Shown: piece by piece, positions 23,334-33,841 of the stretch
How the letters are laid out: every line of letters starts with the position of its first letter
Position numbering within the stretch: the first letter of the stretch is position 1
Assembly (NCBI GenBank): GCA_028023455.1
Contig: JAQFVV010012446.1
Coordinates: 3,474,001-3,538,000, forward strand
DNA: 64,000 nt
Reading direction: 5' to 3'
Source of the DNA: Epiperipatus broadwayi
Lineage: Eukaryota; Onychophora; Udeonychophora; Euonychophora; Peripatidae
Program-made: the position numbers and the translations under genes
Notes under the pieces: model-generated
Databases searched by the model: none
What the model was told of the DNA's origin: nothing
What the model saw: only the letters and a program-made list of their open reading frames with translations

Positions 23334-23794
23334 CAAGTTTTAGATAATTTTATCTTGCATGGAAAACTTTATTCACACTTTATCTCTATATTTATATAAC
23401 TTAAAATGTAGAATAATTTCATATGCCCATCTGTATAACAGAGCTAAATGCAATAGTGGTTATAATTTGATGTTTGTAGACCATAAGAAAAAATCTGGTC
23501 ATTCCTTTAAACCTGCCATGCTAAAATTATTTATTTGGAAAGTAATAATAAAAAATGCAAAAGAAAAGAAGCTTGGTACGTAATTAATTCTAAGAAGTCC
23601 ATAAATATAAATCTAATAGCATTTCTCTCAGCAAACACTGGTCATTCAATCTAATGACATAGCCAACAACGACTAGGTAAATTTACACATGCAAATATGC
23701 TAATATATATGGTAATTAGAAGGGCTACCATGTATTGGTGTGCAGGTTGTGCAGGGCGCAGAAGTGCTTCATTATAGGGCCACCAAGATGCCTA

Positions 23795-24290
23795 GATAAT
23801 TAATAAAATTTATATGTAAATAATACTTTACATTTTCAAATCATTTTATTGTTAGAAATATGTTCTGAGTGTAAATATTTTTTTATTTAAATATGGAATG
23901 AAACTAACTGTGACAATTGCTTGAGCCATGAATTCCGAAGTTTGAGTTCAAAATATACTACATATATATTTTTATCTTTGCGCTAAAATGAACAGGCCGG
24001 ACACCATTTTGTCACAACAATTAATAAAACTTATATGTAAATGTTTACATTTCCAAATCACTTTATTTTTAGAAACATATTCTTTTTTAGTTAAATATAA
24101 ATGTCATACTTCTTTACTTAGACATGTTGTGACAATTGCTCGAGCCTCGAAATATACTATATATACAATCTATCATTGCACAAAAATGAACAGGTCTATG
24201 CCTTTTTGTAGCTTTAATTAATAAAATTTATATGTAAATGAAAATATTTAGATTTTCTAAACACTTTTATTGAAATATCCTAATTTATAT
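23795..24290 (+). repeat. Three-unit tandem repeat, period about 200-220 bp
   Basis: ATTAATAAAATTTATATGTA begins units near 23797, 24019 and 24217. Shared internal words are AAATCATTTTATT / AAATCACTTTATT, TGTGACAATTGCT and AAAATGAACAGG. The units are diverged and the third is partial. The overlapping 77-codon frame is not considered a gene. Confidence 0.65.
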
Positions 24291-24426
24291 AAAAAAGAAT
24301 ACATTACTATTAATGATTTATTTAAAAATAAAGCTTGTTTTAAAAATATTGTCTCATAGTTACAGTAATTCTGTATGTGATGAAATTGTATTTATTAGTG
24401 CTAGTTTACACCTTTAATCTGTATTA

Positions 24427-24497
24427 ATCAGTTTAGCATATAGTAGAGTATCCATCTTAGGATGGTGAAATCTTGGGATTGAATCCGCTCCCGTCTT
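24427..24497 (+). mobile_element. tRNA-Pro-like retro-sequence
   Basis: TATCCATCTTAGGATGG resembles the anticodon arm of tRNA-Pro(AGG), and TTGGGATTGAATCC resembles a B box at the right spacing. The D-arm (GCATATAGTAGAGTATCC) is damaged. It ends in a CAAAAAAA run, as expected for a retrocopy. No TSD was found. Confidence 0.4.
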
Positions 24498-25798
24498 GTG
24501 CAAAAAAATTTTAATAGCAATATTAACTTTTTTTTTTCAATATGCCATATTATATTTTTACACATTTTATTGAATAGCTTTTCCCATTTTTAATAACATT
24601 TTTTTATATTGCTGTATTATTGTTTAATGGCCCTCTGTTGATTGTAATAACTTCACTTGTAACCACTTTATTAGGAAAGTATTGTTTTTATATATGCATT
24701 TTAAGAAAATAAATTATTTAGATATTTCTATTTGTTATATATTGTTACATAATTTCCTGCTAATGAAAAAGAGAATGAGTGTAACAAAAAAGCAGAAATA
24801 AGAAAAAGAGCATGTTTTTATTAAGCATTAGAAATTTGGATTGTCGATGCTGAAGATTAAACCTATATAGAAGAGCATGATTGGACAGATGATTTTCCCG
24901 TGAATTTTACCATCGTGGATTCCAAAGTGAACCTAGGGACAATATAGATTATGCAGATTTTGTTATTAGTTTGAAAAATCCATAAGACATATGTTATAAT
25001 TTATAATAGATGAATGTAGTAAGTATTAATTTTTTATGCAAATGAATTCTATCATATAAACTTACTTGTGTTCACGTGAGGATTATTTGGTAAAATATTT
25101 GTCATTTAAAAGTGCCTACAAAATATTTTATCTATTCTAGTGGAACCAATTGTTTGATGTCTCTCCCTCCCTTATTGTAATCTGTCATTAAACAAAAGAA
25201 AGTTCAAGGCTTCTAAAAATTCTTCCTTTAAAGTAAATCCTTAAAATCCATAAATACCTAGCTATATAACTTGATTACATTAAATTGAAATAACAAGCAT
25301 AGAAAAAAAATATTCTATTAGTGAACAAAAATTTGAGACTGAGAATCTAACATTTTAATAAAAAGCATAATTTATGCATGAGAGATTATGCACGAGAGAT
25401 TCTGAAGTTATTTTTGAACTAATTAAAATGTTGGCTAAAATCGACCTAGTAAAACTGATAGCTATTTATCATATTGTGGCCAACAAAGTCTGGAGGGAGA
25501 TTTTATATAAATAAAAAGATAAAAGTGTAAATAATTTTATTTTTTTAATATTCAATTGTATATTTATTAAATAAAATTATATAGAATTCATTTTATTTTA
25601 ATTAAATAATTTTGTTTCATGGATGGAATGGGTCTTCTTCACATGATAAAAATATATAGATATTTTAAAAAAAAAAAAAATCTTACTTGCAAATATAGAT
25701 ATATTAAAATTGCACAAATTGGAACATATAATGTATAAATATTTACTTATTTATCAGAAATATGATTTTGTGATTTATTGAATCAATATTTAAGAAAA
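24498..25798. other. AT-rich sequence, nothing recognised
   Basis: No convincing coding frame or element before the Merlin target site. Confidence 0.5.
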
Positions 25799-26030
25799 CA
25801 AAATAAGGTAAAGGTTTACTTTAGCGACCACAGCATAAAAATCATGTTCGCCCTCTAGTTTTCAAAATTAGAAGTAAATTATTATTCGAAAATCTTACGC
25901 ATACTACTATATTACAATTACATTAAAATTTATTAAAATGTAAAAGATAATAAAAAAAAATATTTACCATTTTAAAGAACTTGAAATAATTACACTAGTT
26001 TAATTAAAATAATTAGTTTAAATTATTTGA

Positions 26031-26110
26031 AACTTAAGAATTTAAACTATCGACATTTATAACTTAAGAATTTAAACTATCGACATTTATAACTTAAGAA
26101 TTTAAACTAT
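26031..26110 (+). repeat. 30-bp tandem repeat, 2.7 units, inside Merlin
   Basis: AACTTAAGAATTTAAACTAT followed by CGACATTTAT is repeated exactly at 26031-26060 and 26061-26090, with a third partial unit to 26110. It directly precedes the remaining transposase frame, where the N-terminal coding part would be expected. Confidence 0.95.
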
Positions 26111-26114
26111 CTCT

Positions 26115-26626
26115 ATGGTTCTCGGCGGAATGGATGACAATGGGGAGCCATTAGTCGTCGAAATCGACGAAACGTATTCTTTCCACAGAAAATACCACAG
26201 GGGGACTATACATAGAGGGCATTGGGTGGTATTGAAAGAGGGTCAAGGAAGTGCTTCTTGGCAGAAGTTGCGGATAGAACGGCTGGCACATTGGAGGCCC
26301 TAATCCAGCGGTACATTTTACCAGGGACTCGCATAATTTCAGATGACTGGGCTGCATACAATAATATCAGCAGACTTAGCAATGGGGTGTACATGTATTC
26401 GGTTGACGTCCACCAGGACAACTTCGTGAATCCCGAAGACCAAGAAATACATACCCTGAATATTGAGAATATGTGGATGAGGGCCAAGCGTAAGCTGAAA
26501 TTCCAATCTGGTACCAGCAGGGCTTTATTTTCATCGTACCTCCAAGAATTTGCCTTCCGCAGTAGATATAGCACTACCGCCTTTTTCTCCAACTTTCTAC
26601 TATGCATAGGGCATAATTGTGCTTAA
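26115..26626 (+). pseudogene. Merlin transposase (IS1595-like DDE domain), frameshifted
   Basis: The first frame reads GGMDDNGEPLVVEIDETYSF, containing the first catalytic Asp in the EIDETY block, and continues to RGTIHRGHWV. The second frame starts near 26225 with GGIERGSRKCFLAEV and continues ILPGTRIISDDWAAY with the second catalytic Asp. NFVNPEDQEIHTLNIENMW, where the final acidic residue or its NIE neighbour is expected, and LFSSYLQEFAFR then complete the domain. The shift lies near 26218-26230, where the usual WVFGGIERGS text lacks a few residues, consistent with a small deletion of about seven bases. The N-terminal zinc-binding part is absent. Translation ends at 26626. Transposases of this family cut and paste their own element. 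This copy cannot make a full protein, but its catalytic block is little decayed, so it looks relatively recent. Confidence 0.85.
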
Positions 26627-26862
26627 AAAGGTAAATGATTTTTTTTTATTATCTTTTACGTTTTAATTAATAAATATTTACTGTAATTGTAATATAGGAG
26701 CAGATACGTAAGATTTTAGTTCTAATTTTAAAAACTAGATGGCGAATATGCCCTGGTCGCTAAAGTAAACCTTTACCCAAAATAAATATAATACAAACAA
26801 CATTTTATTTTTTCAATTTTTTATTGCACTGTTAATAACAATGTCATAATTTATTATTATTA

Positions 26863-27178
26863 TAACGTGAAAGCTAAACACCTTCAAACAGATACGCTTT
26901 AAACATGCTTATGTGACAGCCAATAAGATGGAATAATGATATCACATGGGACTCTCAATTCTAAAACACAAGCCAGAACTATTAGAAAAAGATGGGACCC
27001 ATCTTAATCTATGCCTCAATTTTATTTAAATAAGCCAGACTCAAGTATTTCAAACTAAGAGTGTGAAGCTTGTGTTTTAGAATTGAGAGTCCCATGTGAT
27101 GTCATTATTCCATCTTATTGGCTGTTACGTAAGCATGTTTAAAGCGTATCTGTTTGAAGGTGTTTAGCTTTCACGTTA
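26863..27178. mobile_element. Foldback MITE, 316 bp
   Basis: The left arm TAACGTGAAAGCTAAACACC, running through GGGACTCTCAATTCTAAAAC, is repeated inverted on the right with only a few differences. Arms are about 110 bases and the loop about 95. The flanks are ATT-rich, so a TTA or longer target duplication is possible but ambiguous. High arm identity suggests recent origin. No ORF. Confidence 0.85.
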
Positions 27179-29087
27179 TTATATTATCTGTTTACCCTTA
27201 AATTTGATATATTATTATTATTATGATGATGATGATACAAATTCTGATTCAATATATAAAAATGCAAATGAAGGGCTGATTTTAGATTAAAACATAATGG
27301 AAAAATCTGCATTATTGCAAGTCAGTTCTTCTACAAATTATATTACTTTGCATAAGGTATTCATATATTCATTGTAGGACTTATAAATTAAAAGTTTTGG
27401 CAAAAAAAAGGAAATGTAGTTTCATTTAGCGTACGATAAAATGTTTTATTTTTTGATTTTCGTAAAAGACGTAGATCATGTAGAACTGGGGCCTTGATAA
27501 ATGTGAGGTCATGTGTCATCACAAAGCACTCAGGTCAGTTCTGTTCTTGAGACCAGGGGTGCCAAAATTGTTGCACAAAGATGCCTCATATCCATCAGCC
27601 TTGGCAATCAGCAACTAGCTTGGTGTATGTTTACATGCATGTGGATATGCTAATGTTCATTGTAGTTGTGCTTTGACAAAGATATGCTGTGTCAAAAGCC
27701 TGGCTCAAAGTAACATATATTGTTTTGTGCCAAAGATTTATTACCATAATAGTTGATAATTGTTTACATATTTTGGCAGAATATATTTTATTACATATAA
27801 TCAATGGTATATACATATAACGTAGTTTATATATATATATATGGGTCAGGGATAATTTCTAATTTAATAGGTGATTGGTTATAATCATTAATATATTTAA
27901 AAAAATTGGTTTATGTCAAAGTTGTGAATGAAAAAAACGTGCTACTTGAAAATCAAACTTTAGCAATTTACTATTTATAAATATATTGAAGATATGTACA
28001 AGAGATTATGATTTGGACCGACTGATAAATGCTGGTTGAGTGTGCAATGACTGTGTTGGGCTCATTCATTTTTTCCACATCTTGGGTCATCTGTTTCTGG
28101 AGCGTGCGGTGGAGTAGAAATTTGAAATATGTATATATACATGAATTAAATGTAAATATATATATGAAGTTAAATTATAACGTGTTACGTACGTATTACT
28201 TGACAAGTAAGTGGATATTTCAAAATGGATCCGTAAAAAAATGAGAATGAGGTTGGTCTGATTTTTGTGCTCATGGGTAATTGCAATATGATAGACCTAA
28301 GGTGAAGGATGTGCTGATAAAAATAAAACAACTTGAAAATATATATATATATTAAAAATATAATAATTAAATTACAAATTATTATCTTTTTAAAGTTTAG
28401 AAAATTTTTACTTTGTAATTTATTTTAATAGGAAATAAGAGTATTTTTCAATTAAGAAAATTGAAATCGAAACTCAAAACCATGGGATTTTCTTTTAACG
28501 TTTCCTCAAGAGAATTTCTGAAGGAGACTCTTTATTTTACAACAATCTATATAACTGGATTCTTAAGTATACTAAGTAATTAGTTGGTTTTTATTACAAG
28601 GGAAGGATTTTGAGATTATCTGTATAGTATATTTGAATATTAATAATTTATTTTGTAAAGAACAATAAAACAGTGAAGAGTTTTTTTCTTACTTATAGTT
28701 CATTTATTCAAGGAAGTAATGTATGAAGTCACTTCACTTTTGATATTTTGTAAACTATTTAATTAACATTTGCTAAGTCCTAATCGCATTCTCTTTCTTT
28801 ATGTTAGCAATTCTGTACCTTGAACCTTCAAGAGAAGGGAGGGGCATTTCCAAATCGCAAAATCATCAGTATTATTTCTAAGCTAGACTTGTATGAAGTA
28901 TAATAATGTCACATTACGCTATACAGTGAAGGAAGTCCTTGGGATAGACAGACATACTACTCTTTACTGCTCCTTATGTACCAAAATTTAAACAAGTCTT
29001 AAAAGTTTATAATAATTATATTATAAAAGAGTTAAAGTTGGTTTTTATAAAGTTTAATAATTCGTAGAGCATAACACTGGATTTAGC
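27179..29087. other. Mostly AT-rich interval with one GC-higher patch
   Basis: A patch at about 27470-27720 has clearly higher G+C (for example GGTCATGTGTCATCACAAAG and GAGACCAGGGGTGCC). It has no frame I trust on either strand, so it is unexplained. Near 28003-28045 GATTTGGACCGACTGATAAA resembles the 5' end of SINE family B. ATG and TA microsatellites occur near 27222 and 27828. Confidence 0.4.
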
Positions 29088-29161
29088 AAAAAAAGAAAAG
29101 AGAGAGAGAGAAAGAGAGGGAGGGAGGGGGAGAGGGGAGGGGGAGGGAGGGAGAGAGGGAG
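29088..29161 (+). repeat. Pure purine tract (GA/GGGA), 74 bases
   Basis: An unbroken A/G run with GAGAGAGA, then GGGAGGGAGGGGG and similar blocks. Such tracts can form triplex or G-quadruplex structures. No coding meaning. Confidence 0.9.
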
Positions 29162-29234
29162 CTTATTAAAAAAAATTACTTACATATTAGACCTGCAGTT
29201 CGTGTTTGCGACGGCTGATTGCCGTACCTTTCTC

Positions 29235-29688
29235 CAGTAAATGCGTGTGTGTGTTTGCGACAGGAGACTGCCGTAATTGTGACTTTTTAATATGGCATAT
29301 TAAAAGTATGGGTAAGAGAACAAACAGGTGTTACTGATCTCATTGAAAAAATTAAAAGATTGGAGTTGGGCTGGACATATCGCTAGAAGAGATGATAATA
29401 GATGGACAATTGAAATTTTAAACTGGATTCCAAGAGATTGTAAAAGACCCAGAAAGAGACCACATGTGAGATGGATGGATGAAATAAGAAAGTGTGCAGG
29501 GGTGATGTGGAGAAGAGAAGCTAAAGATCGGAGATGGATTAAACTTGGAGAGACCTTCATCCTGCAGTGGATTGATAATGGTTGATGATGATGATGATTA
29601 AAAGTCACTACTTTTAAAAACGTATTAAAAAGTCACAACTATGGCAATCTGCCATCGCAAACACGCATAGCAGGGCTAATACGTAAAT
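29235..29688. mobile_element. Inverted arms flanking an RTE 3' end
   Basis: The left arm GTGTGTTTGCGACAGGAGAC, then GCCGTAATTGTGACTTTTTAAT (about 29242-29300), is matched by the complement of the right arm (about 29610-29688, ending CATCGCAAACACGC). A further partial copy of the left arm lies at 29200-29227. Between the arms is an RTE fragment. Either a LINE fragment inserted into a foldback element or the foldback captured it. Confidence 0.6.
29313..29602 (+). pseudogene. RTE LINE C-terminal fragment and 3' tail
   Basis: The frame at 29328-29585 reads LKDWSWAGHIARRDDNRWTI, then ILNWIPRDCKRPRKRPHVRW and a final WMDEIRKCAG segment. This is the conserved C-terminal region of RTE-type LINEs (W.GHIAR..D.RWT.....W.PR...R..GRP..RW.D.I). 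It ends with a stop at 29583-29585, followed by (GATGAT)n, the typical RTE tail. The reverse transcriptase and endonuclease are absent, so it is a 5'-truncated copy. The reading frame is intact over 85 codons, so it is much younger than the copy at 150-1012. Confidence 0.8.
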
Positions 29689-29810
29689 TACAAAAACAAA
29701 ACAACCATTTGCCTATTTAAAAAGCATTCGTCATCCAGGGGCACCACACTGCTATATATACTTTTATCCAGTATCATATACACTTATTTAATACGATAAG
29801 GAGCAGCAGA

Positions 29811-29872
29811 TAGAGCGTACAACTGGGATCGGGCATATCCCAGGATCGATTCTGGCACTCACAGTAACTGAC
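29811..29872 (+). mobile_element. Possible tRNA-like fragment
   Basis: AGATAGAGCGTACAACTGGG resembles a D-arm region and CCAGGATCGATTCTGG resembles a T-arm with B box. The anticodon arm is not convincing and there is no second copy in the window. Weak call. Confidence 0.25.
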
Positions 29873-30841
29873 GCTCGAACTGCTTATGAAATCCCGAACA
29901 ATAAAGTCATTAGTCAAAATAGACAAAGATGAAATCTTTGAACAATAAAATATAATAATTTTGATGGTAAATTAATAAGCGATTGTATTAATTTTATTAA
30001 TGAAAACAATTATAAAATATTATAACCTATCTGTTAGAAATAGCAATCATAGATTTGCCTACTACACTTTTAAATATTAATTTCAGCTACATTTTTAAAA
30101 CTCGAACTGATACAAATTAAAATTGGATTAAGAATGTAGAGTGTGTGATAAACCAAGTGGTTATTTTTAATCATATAAAAAGTATATTAAGTTATTAGAA
30201 ATCTATACAGAATTTTAGTGATTTTCTAATTAAGTCAAAAGAGTAAAAAAATCTCCATTTTTTAGAGACTATATATGTTAAATAAAGAGTAATTTGTATG
30301 CCGTATTTCATTATTGGGAATAATAATGAGATTAATATAAACATTTATATATATGTTTTGCCAGTACTGGTTTCATAATTCAGATTTTGAGGCACTTGTC
30401 TCAGGCGCCAAAGTAAAATAGGTATTAAAATGAGACATTATATAGACTATATTGTAATGGGAACTGATTTTATTACTCGTTTTATATTTATATAAATTAA
30501 GATGTACAAGGATTTAAACACTGGGATTAATAAGTGTTAGGAACAATTACAGAATATATTTAGACGGAATGTTCTAACTAACTATGATGGACAGACTGGA
30601 TATCTACCCACATTTTCTAACCATCATTTCCATAAAACAGATTGAAGTAGAGCGAGTGTCTATCTCATGTCACTATAGATATTATTTATTTACAATATAT
30701 GTGCCATACTGCACATTAGGGCACCATCTTTATAATGAGAAGTATTTATAGGTCAGACTCGCTTCTTAGATGTTAAACTCCTTCATTAACACACAACTAG
30801 TTCAGATGAACATAGCCATAAGCATAGCTTATTTTAGTTAA
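29873..30841. other. AT-rich sequence, nothing recognised
   Basis: No gene or defined element seen between the tRNA-like fragment and the LINE tail. Confidence 0.5.

Positions 30842-30930
<89 letters not shown>
30842..30930 (-). repeat. (ATT)n tail of LINE 1
   Basis: About 89 bases of AAT repeat on the plus strand. Read on the minus strand it follows directly on the LINE 3' UTR ending AATAAATTGAATTGAATTGA, so it is the 3' microsatellite tail of the element, or the target array it entered. Confidence 0.9.
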
Positions 30931-30931
<1 letters not shown>

Positions 30932-31011
30932 TCACTTCAATTCAATTCAATTTATTAGTAAACAACAGCTTACAAAGCCAAGAAAACGTTTACAATGATT
31001 AAAATTAAAAT

Positions 31012-32452
31012 TTACATTAAATTTTGATTTAATGAATCTAATATATACTTTTTAAATATTTTAAAATCTGATGTAAACTCTACATCACTAAACATATCAT
31101 TATATTCATTTTGTAATCTATATACAGGTGCATTTTTTACACATTTATGTTTAATTAATGGTAAATGAAAAAGTTTGTGATTTCTGCTATTGAAAGTTGG
31201 TATTTTATATAGCAGATTTGTTACTGAATTATCAAAAGTTATTGTGCCATTTATCATTTTATATAAAAAACACATATCAGATAATATTCTCTTAACATGC
31301 AATTCATTATTATTACAAAATGAAGTTTTATACACATATTTACAATATTTATCATAAACCTTTTGTATTTTTTTCATATTCGTTTCATTTATAGAATTCC
31401 ATATAATGGATCCATAATGTAAAATTGGCAATATCAAACTATTAAATATTAATTTATTAGTCTGAAAATCAAAAACAATTTTTGATCTGAGCATCCTGCC
31501 AATGAGTTTAAATGCTTTATTAACAGAATATGTTATATGGTTATTAAAAGTAAAATTGCTTGTGAAAATTATACCCAAATCTTTATGATCAGTAATGTTC
31601 TTAATTTCAAGATGATCAATATGGTATCTACCCCATATTAACATTGTTTTTCTTGAATATGTCATAGCATTACATTTATCAATATTTATTTTCATGTTAT
31701 TTTCTTGGCACCACTTGTAAAATACATCTATATAATTTTGTAAAGTTTTAATATCTTCTTTACTATTAATCTCCAGAAAAATTTTAATATCATCTGCATA
31801 GCATAACACACTCCTACTTGGAATAAGTGTTATCAAATCTGATATATAAATAGCAAAAAATATTGGGCTTAACACACTCCCCTGTGGAAGTCCAAGTCTA
31901 GATTTAAAATTATTTGACTGTTTATTATTGTAATAAACATAATTGCTTCTATCAGATAGAAATGACTTGAATAAATTCATTAGATTGATTGAAAACCCAA
32001 TTTTCTCTATTTTCATAAGAAGTAATCTATGATCAACTCTATCAAAAGCCTTTGTTAAATCAAAATATATTACATCCAATTGACTTCTTGCCTCAATAGC
32101 TCTACCTATGGCATCTGATATATGGACTAAATTTGTTTCTATTGACCTTCCTGGAAGAAACCCATGTAAAGAATAAGGAAGAATATTTTTTAAATAATGT
32201 ATAATTCTGTAATAAATTGATTTTTCAAAAATTCTTGATGGTATAGGTAGTAAAGAAATAGGTCTATAATTTCGGACCTCTGATTTTTTCCCAGATTTGT
32301 ATATAGGTATTACTTTAGCTGTTTTCCAATAGTTAGGAAAAATTGATGTTTTAAGTGACAAATTAAAAATATACAATAAAACTGGAGCCAAAAGTTCAAT
32401 GCATCCTTTATAAATAAAAACTGGTATATTATCACAAGCAATACTTTTTTTT
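31012..32452 (-). pseudogene. LINE 1 ORF2, reverse transcriptase domain
   Basis: Counting from the TTG codon at 32391 (459 codons), the frame shows VIPIYKSGKKSEVRNYRPIS near residue 28, GFLPGRSIETNL near 77 and IYFDLTKAFDRVDH near 108 (first catalytic Asp). LGLPQGSVLSPIFFAIYISD follows near 166, and VLCYADDIKIF near 195 carries the paired catalytic Asp residues. DHKDLGIIF and LPILHYGSIIWN lie further on. All core RT motifs are intact. The protein would copy LINE RNA into DNA at the target nick. The frame is open upstream through SIACDNIPVFIYKG to an A8 run at 32445-32452, where it parts from the linker frame. TTG is therefore not a real start; the domain belongs to one long ORF2. The stop is at 31012. 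Confidence 0.9.
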
Positions 32453-32836
32453 ATTTTTTATTAATTTTGTAGAATGGTATATCTCATCCAAATCAAATTT
32501 TAATATGTTTATGGAATCATTATTGAATATGAGATTTTGAATAAATGGATATTCCAAGATTAAGTTATTATCCAGTTCACATTGAGTTGAAAAATAAGTC
32601 ATAAAATCATTTGATTCTATATCTACTACACATGTATTTTGTCTAACTGAAGTATAATGAGTCTTTAATACATTCCAAAAATGTGCTGGATCTTTATGTA
32701 TTTTGTTTTGAGTCAGTTTAATATATTCTTGAAAATCATATTTTTCAAGTACTTTTACTATGCGTCTATAATTCCTATAGTTATTCAAATACAAAAAGCA
32801 TTTATATTTCTTATAATATCTATGAAAATTTTTTTT
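32445..32836 (-). pseudogene. LINE 1 ORF2, linker between endonuclease and RT, out of frame
   Basis: This part reads YKCFLYLNNYRNYRRIVKVL, then LTQNKIHKDPAHFWNVLKTH and FDLDEIYHSTKLIKNKK. It is the usual region between endonuclease and RT (KdP..FW..lk..). Its frame differs by one base from both neighbours, which share a single frame. The two switches fall at A8 runs on the coding strand: one A too few at 32829-32836 and one A too many at 32445-32452. Restoring each run by one A in opposite senses would give one continuous frame. The indels may be real or homopolymer sequencing errors. Confidence 0.85.
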
Positions 32837-33841
32837 CTCTTTATACATCGAACTAGTTTCACAGAGAACCATTTTGGAAATTTAATACCTCTACTTTGCT
32901 TAACTGGAATGAATCTATCAACAGTATCTGACAATATTTGATGAAATATATTGGTAGCTAATGATGGGCATTTACATTCATAAACTTCACTCCAAGAAAT
33001 ATGTTTAATGGCTTGATACAGATTATAATAGTCTCCTCGTGCATAACATTTATTTGCATAGGTTATGGAATTTTTCCTGAATCTAGTTACCACTGACAGT
33101 TGCAATTCTAGTGCTGGATGGTATACATCTTCTGATACTAGAGGATATTCAGAATTATTAATAATTATATCTGTAATTCTTGTAAATATCAAATCCAAAA
33201 TATAATTTTGTTTATTAAATATTTTGTTTACTTGCTGTAGATCTAATAGTTTAATAAATTGATCCAGTTCAATAAATTTTGGGGTATTTTCTTTTTCCTT
33301 AGTGTTTTCATGATAAGCAACATTGAAATCTCCTAAAAGAATCATTTCATATTTATATTGTATGAGATATAATTCCAGGATTTCAAGATTTTTTCTGAAT
33401 TCATTTATTGATATATTTGGTGGTATATATAAATTTCCAATTATGAGTTTTGAGTTTTTTATCTCTAATTCAATCCATACTGACTCAAAAGTTATATTTT
33501 CAATATTTATCTCTTTATGTATAATATCATTCTTGACAGCTGTTAGTACACCACCTCCTCTTAATGCAATGGTGTTTGGTCTATCATATCTAATTACATT
33601 ATATCTATTATCTATCAATTGATTGATGTTTTCTTGTAACCATGTTTCTGTGAAACAAATAATATCATAATTTTCAGTAAGAATATTATGTTTTACGTAA
33701 ATAATTTTGTGCGTAAACCTCTAACATTTTGTACATAAATACATAACTTTTTATTTGATTATGTTTTATAGTAAATAATTTTGTGCGTAAACCTCTAACA
33801 TTTTGTACATAAATACATAACTTTTTATTTGACTTATCCAT
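32829..33841 (-). pseudogene. LINE 1 ORF2, apurinic-type endonuclease domain
   Basis: ATG at 33839-33841 starts MDKSNKKLCIYVQNVRGLRT, a typical endonuclease N-terminus (VQNVRGLRTK). Then a 73/74-bp tandem duplication breaks the frame. After it, YDIICFTETWLQ carries the catalytic Glu box. RGGGVLTAVK, YIPPN and ILLGDFNVAY (Asp/Asn box) follow, with SEDVYHPALELQL at the His-containing end of the domain. Such domains nick the target strand to prime reverse transcription. The last stretch (KFPKWFSVKLVRCIKRKK) runs into the A8 run at 32829-32836, where the frame shifts. The start codon overlaps the ORF1 stop. Confidence 0.85.
33685..33831 (-). repeat. 74-bp tandem duplication inside LINE 1 endonuclease
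   Basis: GTAAATAATTTTGTGCGTAA, and the sequence through CATAACTTTTTATTTG, occurs at 33697 and again at 33771. The copies are 73 and 74 bases, differing by a single indel (ACG versus ATAG) plus a substitution. The duplication repeats the codons for LCIYVQNVRGLRTKLF and breaks the reading frame. Confidence 0.95.

Larger units (their letters stand above)
25807..26777 (+). mobile_element. Merlin-type DNA transposon, 971 bp
   Basis: Termini begin GGTAAAGGTTTACTTTAGCG on both strands, and the inverted similarity continues for roughly 150-170 bases (to about 25975 and from about 26632). A perfect 8-bp target-site duplication CAAAATAA flanks it at 25799-25806 and 26778-26785, matching the 8-9 bp duplication of Merlin. 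The interior encodes an IS1595/ISXO2-like DDE transposase relic. The element is shorter than a full Merlin because the transposase N-terminus is gone and a 30-bp tandem repeat stands in that place. Confidence 0.9.

Noticed and set aside
23797-24290. CRISPR-like array
   Set aside because: Three long diverged units with a period near 200 bases in an animal-like genome do not fit a CRISPR array; no short identical repeats with unique spacers exist anywhere in the window.
26151-26607. Minus-strand frames of 68 and 133 codons
   Set aside because: Antisense to the Merlin transposase, with no motif.
32829-32836. Programmed -1 ribosomal frameshift in LINE ORF2
   Set aside because: The site has the right heptamer, but the downstream A8 run needs the opposite shift to return to frame. 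Random or technical indels explain both more simply.
32681-33622. Plus-strand open frames at 32681-32941 and 33323-33622
   Set aside because: They are antisense shadows of the LINE 1 linker and endonuclease.
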